DNA of 64,000 bases from Aeromicrobium fastidiosum (GCF_017876595.1 NZ_JAGIOG010000001.1:186001-250000); one strand, 5' to 3'; shown: positions 8,239-16,395, numbered from the stretch's first letter. Notes: generated by a model from the sequence alone, not told the origin. Numbers and translations are program-made.

Positions 8239-8365
8239 CCGCATGCGTGGCTGTTGCCGAATCCGCATCCACGAGGGTCGTCGCACGAATCAAAGACTAG
8301 TGCGGGTGCACCTGCAGAAACCGAGGCTGCGGGCCCCCACGGCGTCGCCGACGTCCGACCGTCCC

Positions 8366-8436
8366 ATCCTGATGCATCGTGACCGCATACCGGTCGGGAT
8401 GCATCAGGATCGGCGAAGGTACGCGGGCGTACCTTC
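8366..8436. repeat. Two successive hairpins in a divergent intergenic region
   Basis: The 203-base gap between the divergent DUF4279 gene and the next gene has two perfect inverted repeats: a 13-bp stem (8366-8378 with 8398-8410, with an inner GACC/GGTC extension) and a 10-bp stem (8415-8424 with 8427-8436). The TACCTT hexamer (8430-8435) proposed as the -10 box of the 8442 gene lies inside the second palindrome, so this may be an operator for a dimeric regulator. Nothing else is seen in this gap. Confidence 0.55.
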
Positions 8437-8441
8437 AGTGA

Positions 8442-9014
8442 ATGACCCTTCGACCGTGTGCTGACACGTCACAGGCTGACTGGCTTCTCGCGTCGGGCGT
8501 CTCCTGGCACCAGGTGGTGGGCTTCGGGCCTGCGGGCTTCGAGGCCTACGCGCGTCTGAGGTTCATCCCCGATCCCGTGCGGCCGGGACAGCACGAGGGC
8601 GACGTCGAGGTGCCCGACGACCACCCGTCCGACTGGTCACAGGCCTTGTCGGCCCTCGATGTCCTCGCACGGTTCACCCAGTCGGAGCGCTGGTTCATCT
8701 GCGTGTGGGAGGGGTCGGGGCACGACGTGCCGCCGGCGGTGTTCCGCGAGCCGCTGGTCGGGCCGCCGGAACGTCGCTACTTCATGGCCGAGGGGACGAG
8801 CGACGACCTCGCGCAGTGGGAGACGATGTTCGAGCACGGCCAGCCCGTGCCCGCACTCGTCTGGCCCGCCGATCGGGCGTGGTGCTTCGCCAGCGACGTC
8901 GACGCGCACTGGGCCGGGATCGGCGCGAGCGCGGCCGCCGTCCAGGCACTCATGAGCAGCGGTCTCGACGTCGTCCCGGCCGATCCTGAGGAGCCTCAAC
9001 CGACCTACTACTGA
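8442..9014 (+). CDS. Hypothetical protein
   Basis: I do not recognise a family for this 190-residue cytoplasmic protein. It is acidic, with Trp-rich segments ('SGVSWHQVVGFGPAGFEAYARLRF', 'RWFICVWEGS', 'PALVWPADRAWCFASDVDAHWAGIG', shown here as parts), the kind of composition seen in actinobacterial proteins of unknown function such as SMI1/KNR4-like or immunity-like proteins, but no motif is firm. A TACCTT hexamer (8430-8435) ends six bases before the ATG, so the start is supported. It is followed 24 bp later by mug on the same strand. Confidence 0.6.
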   Translation: MTLRPCADTSQADWLLASGVSWHQVVGFGPAGFEAYARLRFIPDPVRPGQHEGDVEVPDDHPSDWSQALSALDVLARFTQSERWFICVWEGSGHDVPPAVFREPLVGPPERRYFMAEGTSDDLAQWETMFEHGQPVPALVWPADRAWCFASDVDAHWAGIGASAAAVQALMSSGLDVVPADPEEPQPTYY

Positions 9015-9038
9015 GCGCGACCAGATAGCGTCGCCGGC

Positions 9039-9599
9039 ATGGCCATGTCGCGTGCCGAGCTCGAGTCGTTCGCGGGGCGCACGATCCCCGACCTGATGCC
9101 CGATGCCCTCCGGCTGCTGTTCATCGGCATCAACCCCGGCCTCGTCAGCGCCGCGACCGGGATGCACTTCGCGCGTCCGGGCAACCGGTTCTACCCGGCG
9201 CTGCGGCTGGCGGGGGTCATCCCCCACGGCGCCGTGACGCCCGAGCTGGCGGCACCGGCCCTGACGGCGCGGGGCGTGGGCATCACCAACATCGTCGCCC
9301 GGGCGTCGGCACGGGCCGACGAGCTGGACGACGTCGAGCTCGTCGAGGGACGCGTCCGCCTGGAACGACTGATCCACGCGCGGCGTCCGAAGGTCGTCGC
9401 GTTCGCGGGCATCACGTCCTACCGCATCGCGTACGGCGAGAAGAAGGCCCGGCCGGGACTCCAGGAGCGGACGATCGCCGGTGCCGCGGTGTGGGTCGTC
9501 CCGAATCCCAGCGGCCTCAACGCGCACGAGACCGTCACCTCGCTGGCGGCCGCCTACCGTTCCGCCGCCGCAGCGGCCGGGATCGTCCCGCCGACCTGA
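9039..9599 (+). CDS. mug: G/U mismatch-specific DNA glycosylase Mug
   Basis: Mug removes uracil or ethenocytosine from G:U-type mismatches, initiating base excision repair. The 186-residue sequence has the Mug-type active-site motif 'GINPG' (about residues 31-35, Asn in place of the UNG Asp) and the insertion motif 'NPSGLNAH' near residue 155, with 'FARPGNRFYPAL' between them. A TAGCGT hexamer (9026-9031) lies seven bases before the ATG, suggesting a leaderless start. MAMS could also start at the third codon. Confidence 0.88.
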   Translation: MAMSRAELESFAGRTIPDLMPDALRLLFIGINPGLVSAATGMHFARPGNRFYPALRLAGVIPHGAVTPELAAPALTARGVGITNIVARASARADELDDVELVEGRVRLERLIHARRPKVVAFAGITSYRIAYGEKKARPGLQERTIAGAAVWVVPNPSGLNAHETVTSLAAAYRSAAAAAGIVPPT

Positions 9600-9600
9600 G

Positions 9601-9690
9601 GCACCCACCGAGGGACGCTCTCACCCACCTCGCGTTGCAACCCTCGGTAGGTGACGGAATCCCACGAGACCGTGGTGAACCGGCACCCCG
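9601..9690. repeat. Intergenic repeat family 2, copy 1
   Basis: Ninety bases between convergent mug and an SDR gene hold a copy of a repeat also found at 17349-17480. The shared core is GTTGCAACCCTCGGTRRGTGACGG followed by CCCACGAGACCGTGG and CCGGCACC (given in parts), with CCACG/CGTGG forming a small palindrome. The ends 'CACCGAGGG' and 'CCCTCGGTAGGTG' are also inverted relative to each other. It may double as a terminator for the convergent genes. Confidence 0.6.
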
Positions 9691-10488
9691 TCAGCGTTTG
9701 TCGCGCTGGCCGTCGACCATCGAGGCCGCGACCCTGTCGGCACCACCGGCACGCTGCAGCGACGCCGACAGCGTCGGGAAGACGCCGCCGATCGCCGTGC
9801 CGACGCGCAGCTCGACCGGTGCCACCACGACCTCGGCCCGGTTCTTGCGGATCGCGTGCACGACCTTGGCGGCCACCTGCTCCGGGCTGACGGTCCGCAC
9901 ACCGGACGGCAGCTCGGCCCCCGACTCGACGAACATCCCGGCGTCACGGACGAACCCCGGTTCGACGATCGAGAGGCCGACACCCAGCGGAGCGAGGTCC
10001 TGCCGCAGCGCCAGCGAGAACCCGCGGAGCCCGAACTTGGTCGCGTTGTACATCGCCGCATTGCCGGAGGCGACCTTGCCCGCCACCGACCCGATCATGA
10101 CGATGTGCCCACGCCCCCGATCGGCCATCCCCAGCGCGGCGTCGCGGGCCATCAGCATCGGCACCTCGAGGTTGACCGCGAGATTGCGCCGGATCTGCTC
10201 GTGCGTGTATTCCAGCACGGCACCCGATCCGGGCAGGGCCGCGTTGGCGACGAGGACGTCGAGGTCGCCCGCGTCGGCCATCAGGCGGCGGACATCATCA
10301 GGCTCGGCCAGATCGGCGACGACGACCCGCGCACCCAGCTCGGCCGCCAATGGTTCGAGGACCTCGCGCCGGCGTCCGCTGATCATCAGGTCGCAGCCCT
10401 CGGCGGACAGCGCCCTGGCGATGGCCTGACCGATGCCGCCCGTCGCACCGGTCACGAGCGCTCGCGCGCCCCTCAGCTCGAATCCCAT
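9691..10488 (-). CDS. Short-chain dehydrogenase/reductase
   Basis: This 265-residue SDR has the classical motifs in order: 'TGATGGIG' NAD(P)-binding (about residues 13-20), 'NAA' (about 84), catalytic Ser in 'GSVAG' and 'YNATK' (Tyr about 153, Lys 157). The C-terminal region 'AIRKNRAEVVVAPVELRVG' resembles SDRs of unknown substrate in actinobacteria. An ATG at 10488 is used because GAGAGG is at a good distance; a GTG directly upstream is possible. The downstream-reading neighbour upstream is the HxlR gene, 49 bp away. The leader resembles that of the SDR at 13846. Confidence 0.85.
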   Translation of the reverse strand: MGFELRGARALVTGATGGIGQAIARALSAEGCDLMISGRRREVLEPLAAELGARVVVADLAEPDDVRRLMADAGDLDVLVANAALPGSGAVLEYTHEQIRRNLAVNLEVPMLMARDAALGMADRGRGHIVMIGSVAGKVASGNAAMYNATKFGLRGFSLALRQDLAPLGVGLSIVEPGFVRDAGMFVESGAELPSGVRTVSPEQVAAKVVHAIRKNRAEVVVAPVELRVGTAIGGVFPTLSASLQRAGGADRVAASMVDGQRDKR

Positions 10489-10537
10489 CACGATCCTCTC
10501 GACGTCCGGACCGCCAGCGTAGGGCGCGCGGGACGGT

Positions 10538-10900
10538 TCAGCCCGCCTCGGCGACTCTCAGCACCTCGGGCATGACGTCGTAGACCGCGAGGACGAGCTG
10601 CTGCACCGCCGCCGCGACCTGCTCGCCGGCTGCGGTCAGCGCGTAGTCGACGTGCGCCGGCAGCGTCGACTGCACACGGCGGTCGATCAGCCCGTCGCGC
10701 TCGAGCGACTTGAGCGTCTGCGACAGCATCTTCTCGCTGATGCCGTCGACGTGGCGCCGCAGCTCGCCGAAGCGGGCCGGCTCGGTCGACAGGGCCGCAA
10801 GCGTCAGGGCGCCCCACTTGCTCGTGACGTGCTCGAGGACGACGCGGGACGGGCACCCGCCCGCCATGACGTCGAACGGACGATCGGCTTCGCTGGACAC
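10538..10900 (-). CDS. HxlR-family regulator, QorR-like
   Basis: A 120-residue winged-helix protein with a single Cys in 'GGCPSRVVLEHVTSKW' just before the first helix, the layout of redox-sensing QorR/YodB-type HxlR regulators, and 'LRRHVDGISEKMLSQTLKSLERDGLIDRR' (shortened) as the recognition helix region. The GTG at 10900 is preferred over the upstream ATG at 10924 because AGGAGG stands five bases before it and a TAGCAT -10 hexamer would place the mRNA start inside the longer version. It is divergent from a quinone-reductase-like gene, with a palindrome between, so it probably represses that gene and itself until oxidised. Confidence 0.85.
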   Translation of the reverse strand: MSSEADRPFDVMAGGCPSRVVLEHVTSKWGALTLAALSTEPARFGELRRHVDGISEKMLSQTLKSLERDGLIDRRVQSTLPAHVDYALTAAGEQVAAAVQQLVLAVYDVMPEVLRVAEAG

Positions 10901-10932
10901 GGGCACCTCCTGAGGTTCGCTCATGCTATCAC

Positions 10933-10950
10933 TTGGTTAGCGCTAACCAA
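10933..10950. promoter_or_regulatory. Perfect 18-bp palindrome, probable QorR-type operator
   Basis: TTGGTTAGCGCTAACCAA is fully self-complementary and lies between divergent HxlR and oxidoreductase genes. A second weaker site with arms ACTAA/TTAGT lies about 20 bp away (10963-10975). Both positions overlap the likely promoters on either strand, as expected for an HxlR repressor controlling both genes. Confidence 0.75.
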
Positions 10951-11029
10951 TAGTTGGCACTTACTAATCGTTAGTGTATGTTCGCAGTGACCGAGCGGAC
11001 AGCCCGCCCGCACTCGAAAGGACCTCACC

Positions 11030-11881
11030 ATGACCATCGCCGTCACCGCGGCCAGCGGACAGCTGGGCACCCTCGTCGTCGACTCGCTGCTGACCCGCGT
11101 CCCCGCCTCCGAGATCGTCGCCATCATCCGCGACAGCGCCAAGGCGCAGCCGCTCGCCGACAAGGGCGTCACGGTCCGGATCGCCGGATACGACGATCCC
11201 GATGCCCTCACGGCAGCCCTCGAGGGCGTCGACAGGCTGCTGCTGATCTCGGGCAACGAGTTCGGCCAGCGCCTCGCGCAGCACAGCAACGTCATCGACG
11301 CCGCCTCAGCCCAGGGCGTCTCGCTGCTGGCCTACACCAGCGCGCCCTCGGTCGACACGTCCACGCTGCCCGTCGCCCCCGAGCACCTCGCCACCGAGCA
11401 GTACCTCGCGACGACCGATCTGGACGTCGTCCTGCTGCGCAACGGCTGGTACCACGAGAACTACCTGACGAGCGTCGACGCGGCCCGTCACACCGGCGTC
11501 GTGCTGACGAGCGCCGGCGAGGGCAAGGTCTCGAGCGCTGCGCGTGTCGACTTCGCCGAGGCCGCGGCCGTCGTGCTGACGACCGACCAGCCGCTCAAGC
11601 CCGTCTACGAGCTCGGTGGGGACGTCGCGTGGTCGCAGGCCGATCTCGCAGCGACGCTGGGAGACCTGCTCGGCACCACCGTCACCGTGGCCGAGGTGTC
11701 GCCCGAGGAGCAGGCCACGACGCTTGCCGCGGCCGGTGTCCCGCAGATGTGGGTCGACTTCACCGTCGCGACCGACGCCTCGATCAAGCAGGGCGAGCTC
11801 GAGATCCCGGGCAACGAGCTCAGCACCCTGATCGGACGCCCGGCGACGCCCCTGGCCGACTCGCTGCGCACGGCTGTCTGA
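11030..11881 (+). CDS. NAD(P)-binding quinone oxidoreductase, QorB-like (NmrA fold)
   Basis: This 283-residue protein begins 'TIAVTAASGQLGTLVV', the Rossmann motif of atypical SDRs of the NmrA/QorB type. It has 'LLLISGNEFGQRLAQHSNVIDAA' and 'LRNGWYHENY', typical of the QorB/azoreductase-like NAD(P)H:quinone oxidoreductases. Such enzymes detoxify quinones by two-electron reduction. Divergence from an HxlR gene with a palindromic operator supports an oxidant- or quinone-inducible system. An AAAGGAC site precedes the ATG. The exact substrate is unknown. Confidence 0.82.
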   Translation: MTIAVTAASGQLGTLVVDSLLTRVPASEIVAIIRDSAKAQPLADKGVTVRIAGYDDPDALTAALEGVDRLLLISGNEFGQRLAQHSNVIDAASAQGVSLLAYTSAPSVDTSTLPVAPEHLATEQYLATTDLDVVLLRNGWYHENYLTSVDAARHTGVVLTSAGEGKVSSAARVDFAEAAAVVLTTDQPLKPVYELGGDVAWSQADLAATLGDLLGTTVTVAEVSPEEQATTLAAAGVPQMWVDFTVATDASIKQGELEIPGNELSTLIGRPATPLADSLRTAV

Positions 11882-11907
11882 CCGCACGACCCTGACCGAA
11901 CGACCCA

Positions 11908-11934
11908 GCGGGGCCTGACATCGTCGGGCCCCGC
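11908..11934 (+). terminator. Terminator hairpin after the QorB-like gene
   Basis: A perfect 8-bp GC stem (11908-11915 with 11927-11934, GCGGGGCC and GGCCCCGC) with an 11-base loop lies 27 bases after the stop codon, just before a new TACGGT promoter hexamer of the next gene. Confidence 0.7.
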
Positions 11935-11949
11935 CGTTACGGTCTGAGG

Positions 11950-12375
11950 ATGGAACAACGCGTCAGCCTGATCACCCTCGGCGTCTCCGACCTCGCCCGC
12001 GCCCGCCGGTTCTACGAGCACGGCCTGGGGTGGACCAAGGGCAATCCCCAGGACGAGGTCGCGTTCTACCAGCTCACCAACGGTCTGGTGCTGGCTGTCT
12101 GGACGCGGGACGACCTCGCAGCTGATGCCCGGGTCGCCGACACAGGGGCGACGTTCAGCGGCATCACGATCGCGTTCAACACCCGCTCGCGCAACGAGGT
12201 CGACGAGGTGCTCGCAGCGGCCGAGGCGGCCGGCGGCACCGTCACCAAGCCCGCCGAGGAGCAGGTGTGGGGCGGCTACTCGGGGTACTTCGCCGATCCC
12301 GACGGACACCCGTGGGAGGTCGCGTTCAACCCGGGCTGGTCGATCGACGAGGCGGGGCACGTCGCGCTCTCCTGA
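11950..12375 (+). CDS. VOC superfamily (glyoxalase-like) protein
   Basis: A 141-residue VOC-fold protein. It has the paired beta-alpha-beta units ('SLITLGVSDLARARRFYEHGLGW', given in part, and 'GITIAFNTRS' with the second unit 'GYFADPDGHPWEVAFNPGW'). The Glu near 'HPWEVA' is the usual second-site metal ligand. The substrate cannot be told; relatives include glyoxalase, fosfomycin-resistance and bleomycin-binding proteins. A TACGGT hexamer (11938-11943) is six bases before the ATG. Its last 100 bases are overlapped on the other strand by the 3' end of the P450 gene. Confidence 0.8.
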   Translation: MEQRVSLITLGVSDLARARRFYEHGLGWTKGNPQDEVAFYQLTNGLVLAVWTRDDLAADARVADTGATFSGITIAFNTRSRNEVDEVLAAAEAAGGTVTKPAEEQVWGGYSGYFADPDGHPWEVAFNPGWSIDEAGHVALS

Positions 12376-13820
12376 CCCGCGGCGGCTGGGGTGGCGTCGG
12401 CACCGACGACCCGGGCCGGCGTACGCAGCGTCAGCCCCAGCTCGAAGCCCTCGGGCATCAGCGTCAGCCGCTCGGTGATCGACAGCTCGTACGACAGGTC
12501 GGCCGTCAGCTCGTAGCGGTGCAGCATCCGGGCCAGCACCAAGATGGCCTCGTGCAGGGCGAACTGTCGTCCGATGCACGACCGCTCCCCCGTGCCGAAC
12601 GGCTTGTACGTCTGCGTCGGACGTCCGCGGGAGTGCCCGGGCAGGAACCGGTCAGGGTCGAACTCGTCTGCGGTGTCGCCCCAGACCGATGGATCGCGGT
12701 GCACCGCCGGCAGCAGCACGAGAGCCCAGTCCTGCGGCCGCATGACGTGCCCTGACGACAGGGTCGTGGTCTCGCGCGGGCTGCGCGCATAGGCCGGGGC
12801 CGTCGGCCACAGCCGCAGTCCCTCGTCGAGCACCCGGCGCAGGAACCGGAACTTCGCGACCTGCTCGAAGGTCGGCTCGACGTCGCGATCCGGCCCCAGG
12901 ATGCGGTCGACCTCCTCGTGCGCGCGGGCGAGCAGCCCCGGGTTGCGCGTGAGGTAGTAGAGCGCGAACGACAGCGCGCCCGACGTCGTCTCGTGCCCCG
13001 CCACCAGGAAGGTCAGGATCTGGTGCCGGATGTTGAGGTCGTCGAGCCGGGCACCCGTCTCGGGGTGCGGGGTGTGCAGCATGATCCCCAGCAGATCGGT
13101 GTCGTCCACTTCGGGAGAGGCGCGGCGGGTCGAGATGATGTCGTCGAGCAGCCCGTCGACGTAGGCCTGGTGGTGCGCGTTGCGCTTGTCGATGCGCTTG
13201 GCCATCAACGACGCGCCGGGCATCGAGTTGAGCGTGCCCTTGCGCTGACCGGCTCTCAGCGCGGCGATCATCGCCGGGATGAACGGATGCGGCTCGTCGC
13301 GGGTGAACGAGCCGAAGTCCTGGCTGAAGGCCGTGCGGCTGATGGTTTCCATCGTCAGCTTGGTCATGTCGGCCGACACGTCGACCGGGGCCGTGGCCTC
13401 GTCCCAGTGGTCGAACAGCTCCTGCGCGGCAGCGAGCATCACGGGGTGGTAGCGCCGCATGGCGTCGCGCGTGAACGCCGGACGCAGCAGGTCGTGCGCG
13501 AGCGCCCAGTCGGTCTCGTCGTTGTACGCCGTGAACAGTCCCGCACCGGCGAACTCGCGCAGCGCCTCCAGGGCCGGCGAGAGCGCCTTCTCGAAGCGTG
13601 ATTCGTCGGCCAGCTCGGCGGAGAGCTCGGCCCCCGTGACCACCACGAACTTCTGGTCGAAGATCTTGAGCTCGAAGATGGGCCCCAGCCCCTTCGAACG
13701 CTCGAGCGAGCTCTGCAGCGGCTTGCGGGGATCGGCTCCCAGCACGTCACCGACCAGCGGGCGCCGTCCGGGCGGGTGCGGAAAGCTCTGGCCGCTCCAG
13801 TCGTTGCGCACCGTCCGCAC
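12276..13820 (-). CDS. Cytochrome P450, CYP102-like heme domain without reductase
   Basis: The 514-residue protein shows the oxygen-binding I-helix 'AGHETTSG' (about residue 265), the ExxR 'EGLR' and the heme loop 'FGTGERSCIGR' with the thiolate Cys about residue 415. The N terminus (DWSGQSFPHPPGRRPLVGDVLGADP in part) and overall similarity are those of CYP102-type fatty-acid hydroxylase heme domains, but the flavin reductase domain is absent, so separate redox partners are needed. It follows an SDR by 25 bp and is probably cotranscribed. The last about 33 residues are encoded antisense to the convergent VOC gene and look non-homologous, so the true fold probably ends near residue 480. Confidence 0.88.
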   Translation of the reverse strand: MRTVRNDWSGQSFPHPPGRRPLVGDVLGADPRKPLQSSLERSKGLGPIFELKIFDQKFVVVTGAELSAELADESRFEKALSPALEALREFAGAGLFTAYNDETDWALAHDLLRPAFTRDAMRRYHPVMLAAAQELFDHWDEATAPVDVSADMTKLTMETISRTAFSQDFGSFTRDEPHPFIPAMIAALRAGQRKGTLNSMPGASLMAKRIDKRNAHHQAYVDGLLDDIISTRRASPEVDDTDLLGIMLHTPHPETGARLDDLNIRHQILTFLVAGHETTSGALSFALYYLTRNPGLLARAHEEVDRILGPDRDVEPTFEQVAKFRFLRRVLDEGLRLWPTAPAYARSPRETTTLSSGHVMRPQDWALVLLPAVHRDPSVWGDTADEFDPDRFLPGHSRGRPTQTYKPFGTGERSCIGRQFALHEAILVLARMLHRYELTADLSYELSITERLTLMPEGFELGLTLRTPARVVGADATPAAAGQESATCPASSIDQPGLNATSHGCPSGSAKYPE

Positions 13821-13845
13821 CCCTCGCCCGTCGTCCCCGGCCGAC

Positions 13846-14664
13846 CTAGAGCCCGCCGCGCTTGCTGGCTGCGGCCACGATGCGCTGGTAGCCCGAGCCC
13901 GTCACTCTCACGAGCACGTCGAGCGCCTTGGCGTCCGCGCCGATCAGCACTCGCGCCTTGTTCTTCTCGACCCCGGCCAGGATGACCTCGGCCGCCCGTT
14001 CTGGCGAGGTGCGCGCGATCTTGTCGAACGATGATGCGAGGCGGTCGTGGTCGAGCCCCTCGACCTGCTCGCTGTTGCGCGCGATGTTGGTCTTGATGCC
14101 TCCGGGGTGCACGCAGGTGACCTTGACCGGGCGGCGGTCGTTGATCATCTCCTGCCGCAGGGCCTCGGTGAACCCACGGACCGCGAACTTGGCGGCGTTG
14201 TAGGCGCTCTGCTTCGGCACGGCGAGGAGGCCGAAGAGGCTCGAGATGTTGACGACGTGACCGTCGCCCGACGCGATCAGGTGCGGAAGGAACGCCTTGG
14301 TGCCGCTGACGACGCCCCAGAAGTCGACGTCCATGACCCGGTCGATGTCCTTGAACGACATCTGCTCGATGCTGCCCGTGAACGCGATGCCGGCGTTGTT
14401 GAAGACCAGGTTGACGACGCCGAAGTGCTCGGCGACCGTGTCGGCGTACGCCAGCACCAGCTCGCGCTGCGACACGTCGAGGGTGTCGCTGCGCACCTCG
14501 GCACCCGCCGCGACGAGCAGCGCCTCGGTCTCGGCGAGCCCCGTCACGTCGACGTCGCTGATCGCCAGCCGCGCACCCCGGCGTCCGAGCTCGAGGGCCA
14601 GCGCCCGTCCGATGCCTGATGCCGCGCCGGTGACGACGGCGACCTTGCCGGTGAAGTGGCCCAT
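13846..14664 (-). CDS. Short-chain dehydrogenase/reductase upstream of the P450
   Basis: A 272-residue SDR with 'TGAASGIG' (about residues 12-19), 'NNAG' (about 90), Ser in 'NISSLFG' and 'YNAAK' (about 156-160). The C-terminal 'GVEKNKARVLIGADAKALDVLVR' (in part) is typical of SDRs paired with fatty-acid or alcohol oxidation. Together with the P450 it probably forms a hydroxylation-then-oxidation operon, for example an omega-hydroxylated lipid oxidised to an aldehyde or ketone; this is inference. A GAGAGG site precedes the ATG and a 23-bp palindrome lies in the promoter region. Confidence 0.87.
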   Translation of the reverse strand: MGHFTGKVAVVTGAASGIGRALALELGRRGARLAISDVDVTGLAETEALLVAAGAEVRSDTLDVSQRELVLAYADTVAEHFGVVNLVFNNAGIAFTGSIEQMSFKDIDRVMDVDFWGVVSGTKAFLPHLIASGDGHVVNISSLFGLLAVPKQSAYNAAKFAVRGFTEALRQEMINDRRPVKVTCVHPGGIKTNIARNSEQVEGLDHDRLASSFDKIARTSPERAAEVILAGVEKNKARVLIGADAKALDVLVRVTGSGYQRIVAAASKRGGL

Positions 14665-14678
14665 GACGATCCTCTCGA

Positions 14679-14701
14679 CTCGGATACTGTCGGTATCCGA
14701 G
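14679..14701. promoter_or_regulatory. Palindromic operator upstream of the SDR-P450 operon
   Basis: Arms CTCGGATAC (14679-14687) and GTATCCGAG (14693-14701) are perfect inverted repeats around a 5-base centre, 15 bp upstream of the SDR start. The form fits a TetR- or MarR-type dimeric repressor. No regulator gene lies adjacent, so the regulator is encoded elsewhere or is one of the distant MarR genes. Confidence 0.65.
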
Positions 14702-14724
14702 ATCGACGCTACCAGATAATTGCG

Positions 14725-15624
14725 TTACGTGACAGACCTGCGGCGGGGTGTCAGGCGCACCTCGGGCAGCGGCGGGGCGGGGATGACCTGTCCGTCGTGA
14801 CCGTCGACGCGACCGAACCGCTCCGCCGCGGCCTGCCAGTCGTCGCGCGCCAGCACGATGTCGTCATGCGAGCGGCCGATGAAGTTCCACCACATCACGA
14901 GCTCCTCGTCGAAGGGCTCGCCGCCGATGACGAGGACCGTCGTGGCGCGGGGCACCTGCAGGCCCACCGCCGCGCGTCCGGGCGCGAGGTAGCGGAGCTC
15001 GCGGTGCGCGACCTCGACGCCGTCGACGACGACCGGGCCGTCGACCGCGAGGATCGCGTGCTCGAAGTCGGGTCGCAGCGGGAGCGTGGCCGTCCCGTGG
15101 TCGAGCGTCACCTCGGCGCCGACGATCGGGGTGTAGGTCGTGGCCGGGGACGTCGCGCCGCCGAGCTCGCCCAGCAGCACTTTCGCCGTCCAGCCGTCGC
15201 CGCTCGCGACCGGCAGGTCGGGGTGGTGCTCGAAGCCGGCGGGGCCCTCGAGCGCATCGGACGGCAGGGCCACCCACAGCTGGATGCCGTGCATGGGGGC
15301 GTCGGGGTCGCCGACCGAGAACTCGGAGTGGGACACCCCGTCGCCCGACGTCATCAGGTTGAGCTCGCCGGGCTTGAGCACGACGTCGCTGCCCAGGCTG
15401 TCACGGTGGCGGATCTCGCCGGCGATGGGCCACGTGACGGTCTGCAGACCCGTGTGGGGGTGGGGCAGGACGGCCATCGAGTGGCTCGTGGGTCCGAAGT
15501 GGTCGACGAAGCACCAGGCCCCCACCGTCGGGAAGCCCTTCTGCGGCAGCGTGCGGTGAACGGTGAGGCCGCGCAGGCCTCCGAGGGGCACCTCGCGAGC
15601 GCCCAGCGTCAGGTCTTCGGTCAT
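14725..15624 (-). CDS. Pirin family protein
   Basis: The 299-residue protein has the bicupin pirin signature: the N-terminal cupin with 'FVDHFGP' and 'PHPHTGLQTVTW' (metal-binding His residues about 55-57) and 'GDGVSHSEF', then a less conserved C-terminal cupin. Pirins bind one metal ion; some act as quercetinases or transcription cofactors, but the role in actinobacteria is not certain. A TACGCT hexamer (15631-15636) lies six bases before the ATG, and the ATG also overlaps the upstream phosphatase stop (ATGA). The gene may thus be expressed both as part of an operon and alone. Confidence 0.9.
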   Translation of the reverse strand: MTEDLTLGAREVPLGGLRGLTVHRTLPQKGFPTVGAWCFVDHFGPTSHSMAVLPHPHTGLQTVTWPIAGEIRHRDSLGSDVVLKPGELNLMTSGDGVSHSEFSVGDPDAPMHGIQLWVALPSDALEGPAGFEHHPDLPVASGDGWTAKVLLGELGGATSPATTYTPIVGAEVTLDHGTATLPLRPDFEHAILAVDGPVVVDGVEVAHRELRYLAPGRAAVGLQVPRATTVLVIGGEPFDEELVMWWNFIGRSHDDIVLARDDWQAAAERFGRVDGHDGQVIPAPPLPEVRLTPRRRSVT

Positions 15625-16310
15625 GCGAGGAGCGTACGTCGCAGCTGGTCGACCGACGTCGATGATCCGCCCGCCTCGACGAACCAGCCCTCGACGCCGT
15701 CGCCGTGACCGTCCCAGACCTCCAGGACCGACTCGATGGCCTCGGGCGACACGTGCGCGAACCCCGGCGGATAGGTGTGCGCCGGCGGCGGCCCTGCCGA
15801 GCTGGGCCGGAGCCTCGCATCGATCTCGTGCCGTGCGTGCTCGGTGAGGTTGTAGTCGTGGAGCACGTCGTCACCCGAGACGCCGACGAGGCGCAGCAGG
15901 AGGGCGATCGAGATGCCCGTTCGGTCCTTGCCAGCAGCGCAGTGGACGAGGGTCGGGCCCGGCTCGTGGGCGATCTCGTCGACGAGACGCACCAGCTCGT
16001 CGGCCGCGGTGTCGAGCACGAGCCGGTAGAGCAGCGTGAGGGTGTCGACAGGTGCCACGCCCGGGCGCAGTGCCGCCAGCAGCGGGACGTTGACGATGCG
16101 TGCCCCGGCCGCCGACAGCGGATGTGCCTCGGCCAGCTCGGTGGACGACCGCAGATCGATGACCAGCGACGGCGGCCACGCGATGCCGTCGGGGGCCAGG
16201 TCGCCGGCCCGGGGAACGGCGCTGCGCAGCACGCGACCCGTCGCCGTCGCGCGGCCGCCTGCCGCGGGAAGGCCGCCGATGTCGCGGAGATTGGGGGTGA
16301 GGTCAGGCAC
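15621..16310 (-). CDS. Tyrosine-protein phosphatase (PTP, dual-specificity type)
   Basis: A 229-residue protein with the phosphatase loop 'VHCAAGKDRTG' (catalytic Cys about residue 125 of the CX5R motif), preceded by the general acid region and the N-terminal 'NLRDIGGLP' typical of the tyrosine phosphatase family seen in actinobacteria (like M. tuberculosis PtpB). PtpB-type enzymes can dephosphorylate phosphotyrosine and phosphoinositides. The GTG start follows TACAGT (16317-16322) by six bases. It overlaps the pirin gene by ATGA. The physiological substrate is unknown. Confidence 0.85.
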   Translation of the reverse strand: MPDLTPNLRDIGGLPAAGGRATATGRVLRSAVPRAGDLAPDGIAWPPSLVIDLRSSTELAEAHPLSAAGARIVNVPLLAALRPGVAPVDTLTLLYRLVLDTAADELVRLVDEIAHEPGPTLVHCAAGKDRTGISIALLLRLVGVSGDDVLHDYNLTEHARHEIDARLRPSSAGPPPAHTYPPGFAHVSPEAIESVLEVWDGHGDGVEGWFVEAGGSSTSVDQLRRTLLA

Positions 16311-16395
16311 GCCGCCACTGTAGGGGGAGGGAGAGACATGTCACGTCGGGGCGTCCGCGTCCGATCGACCGGCCAGCGCATCGTAAAATCGGGTT

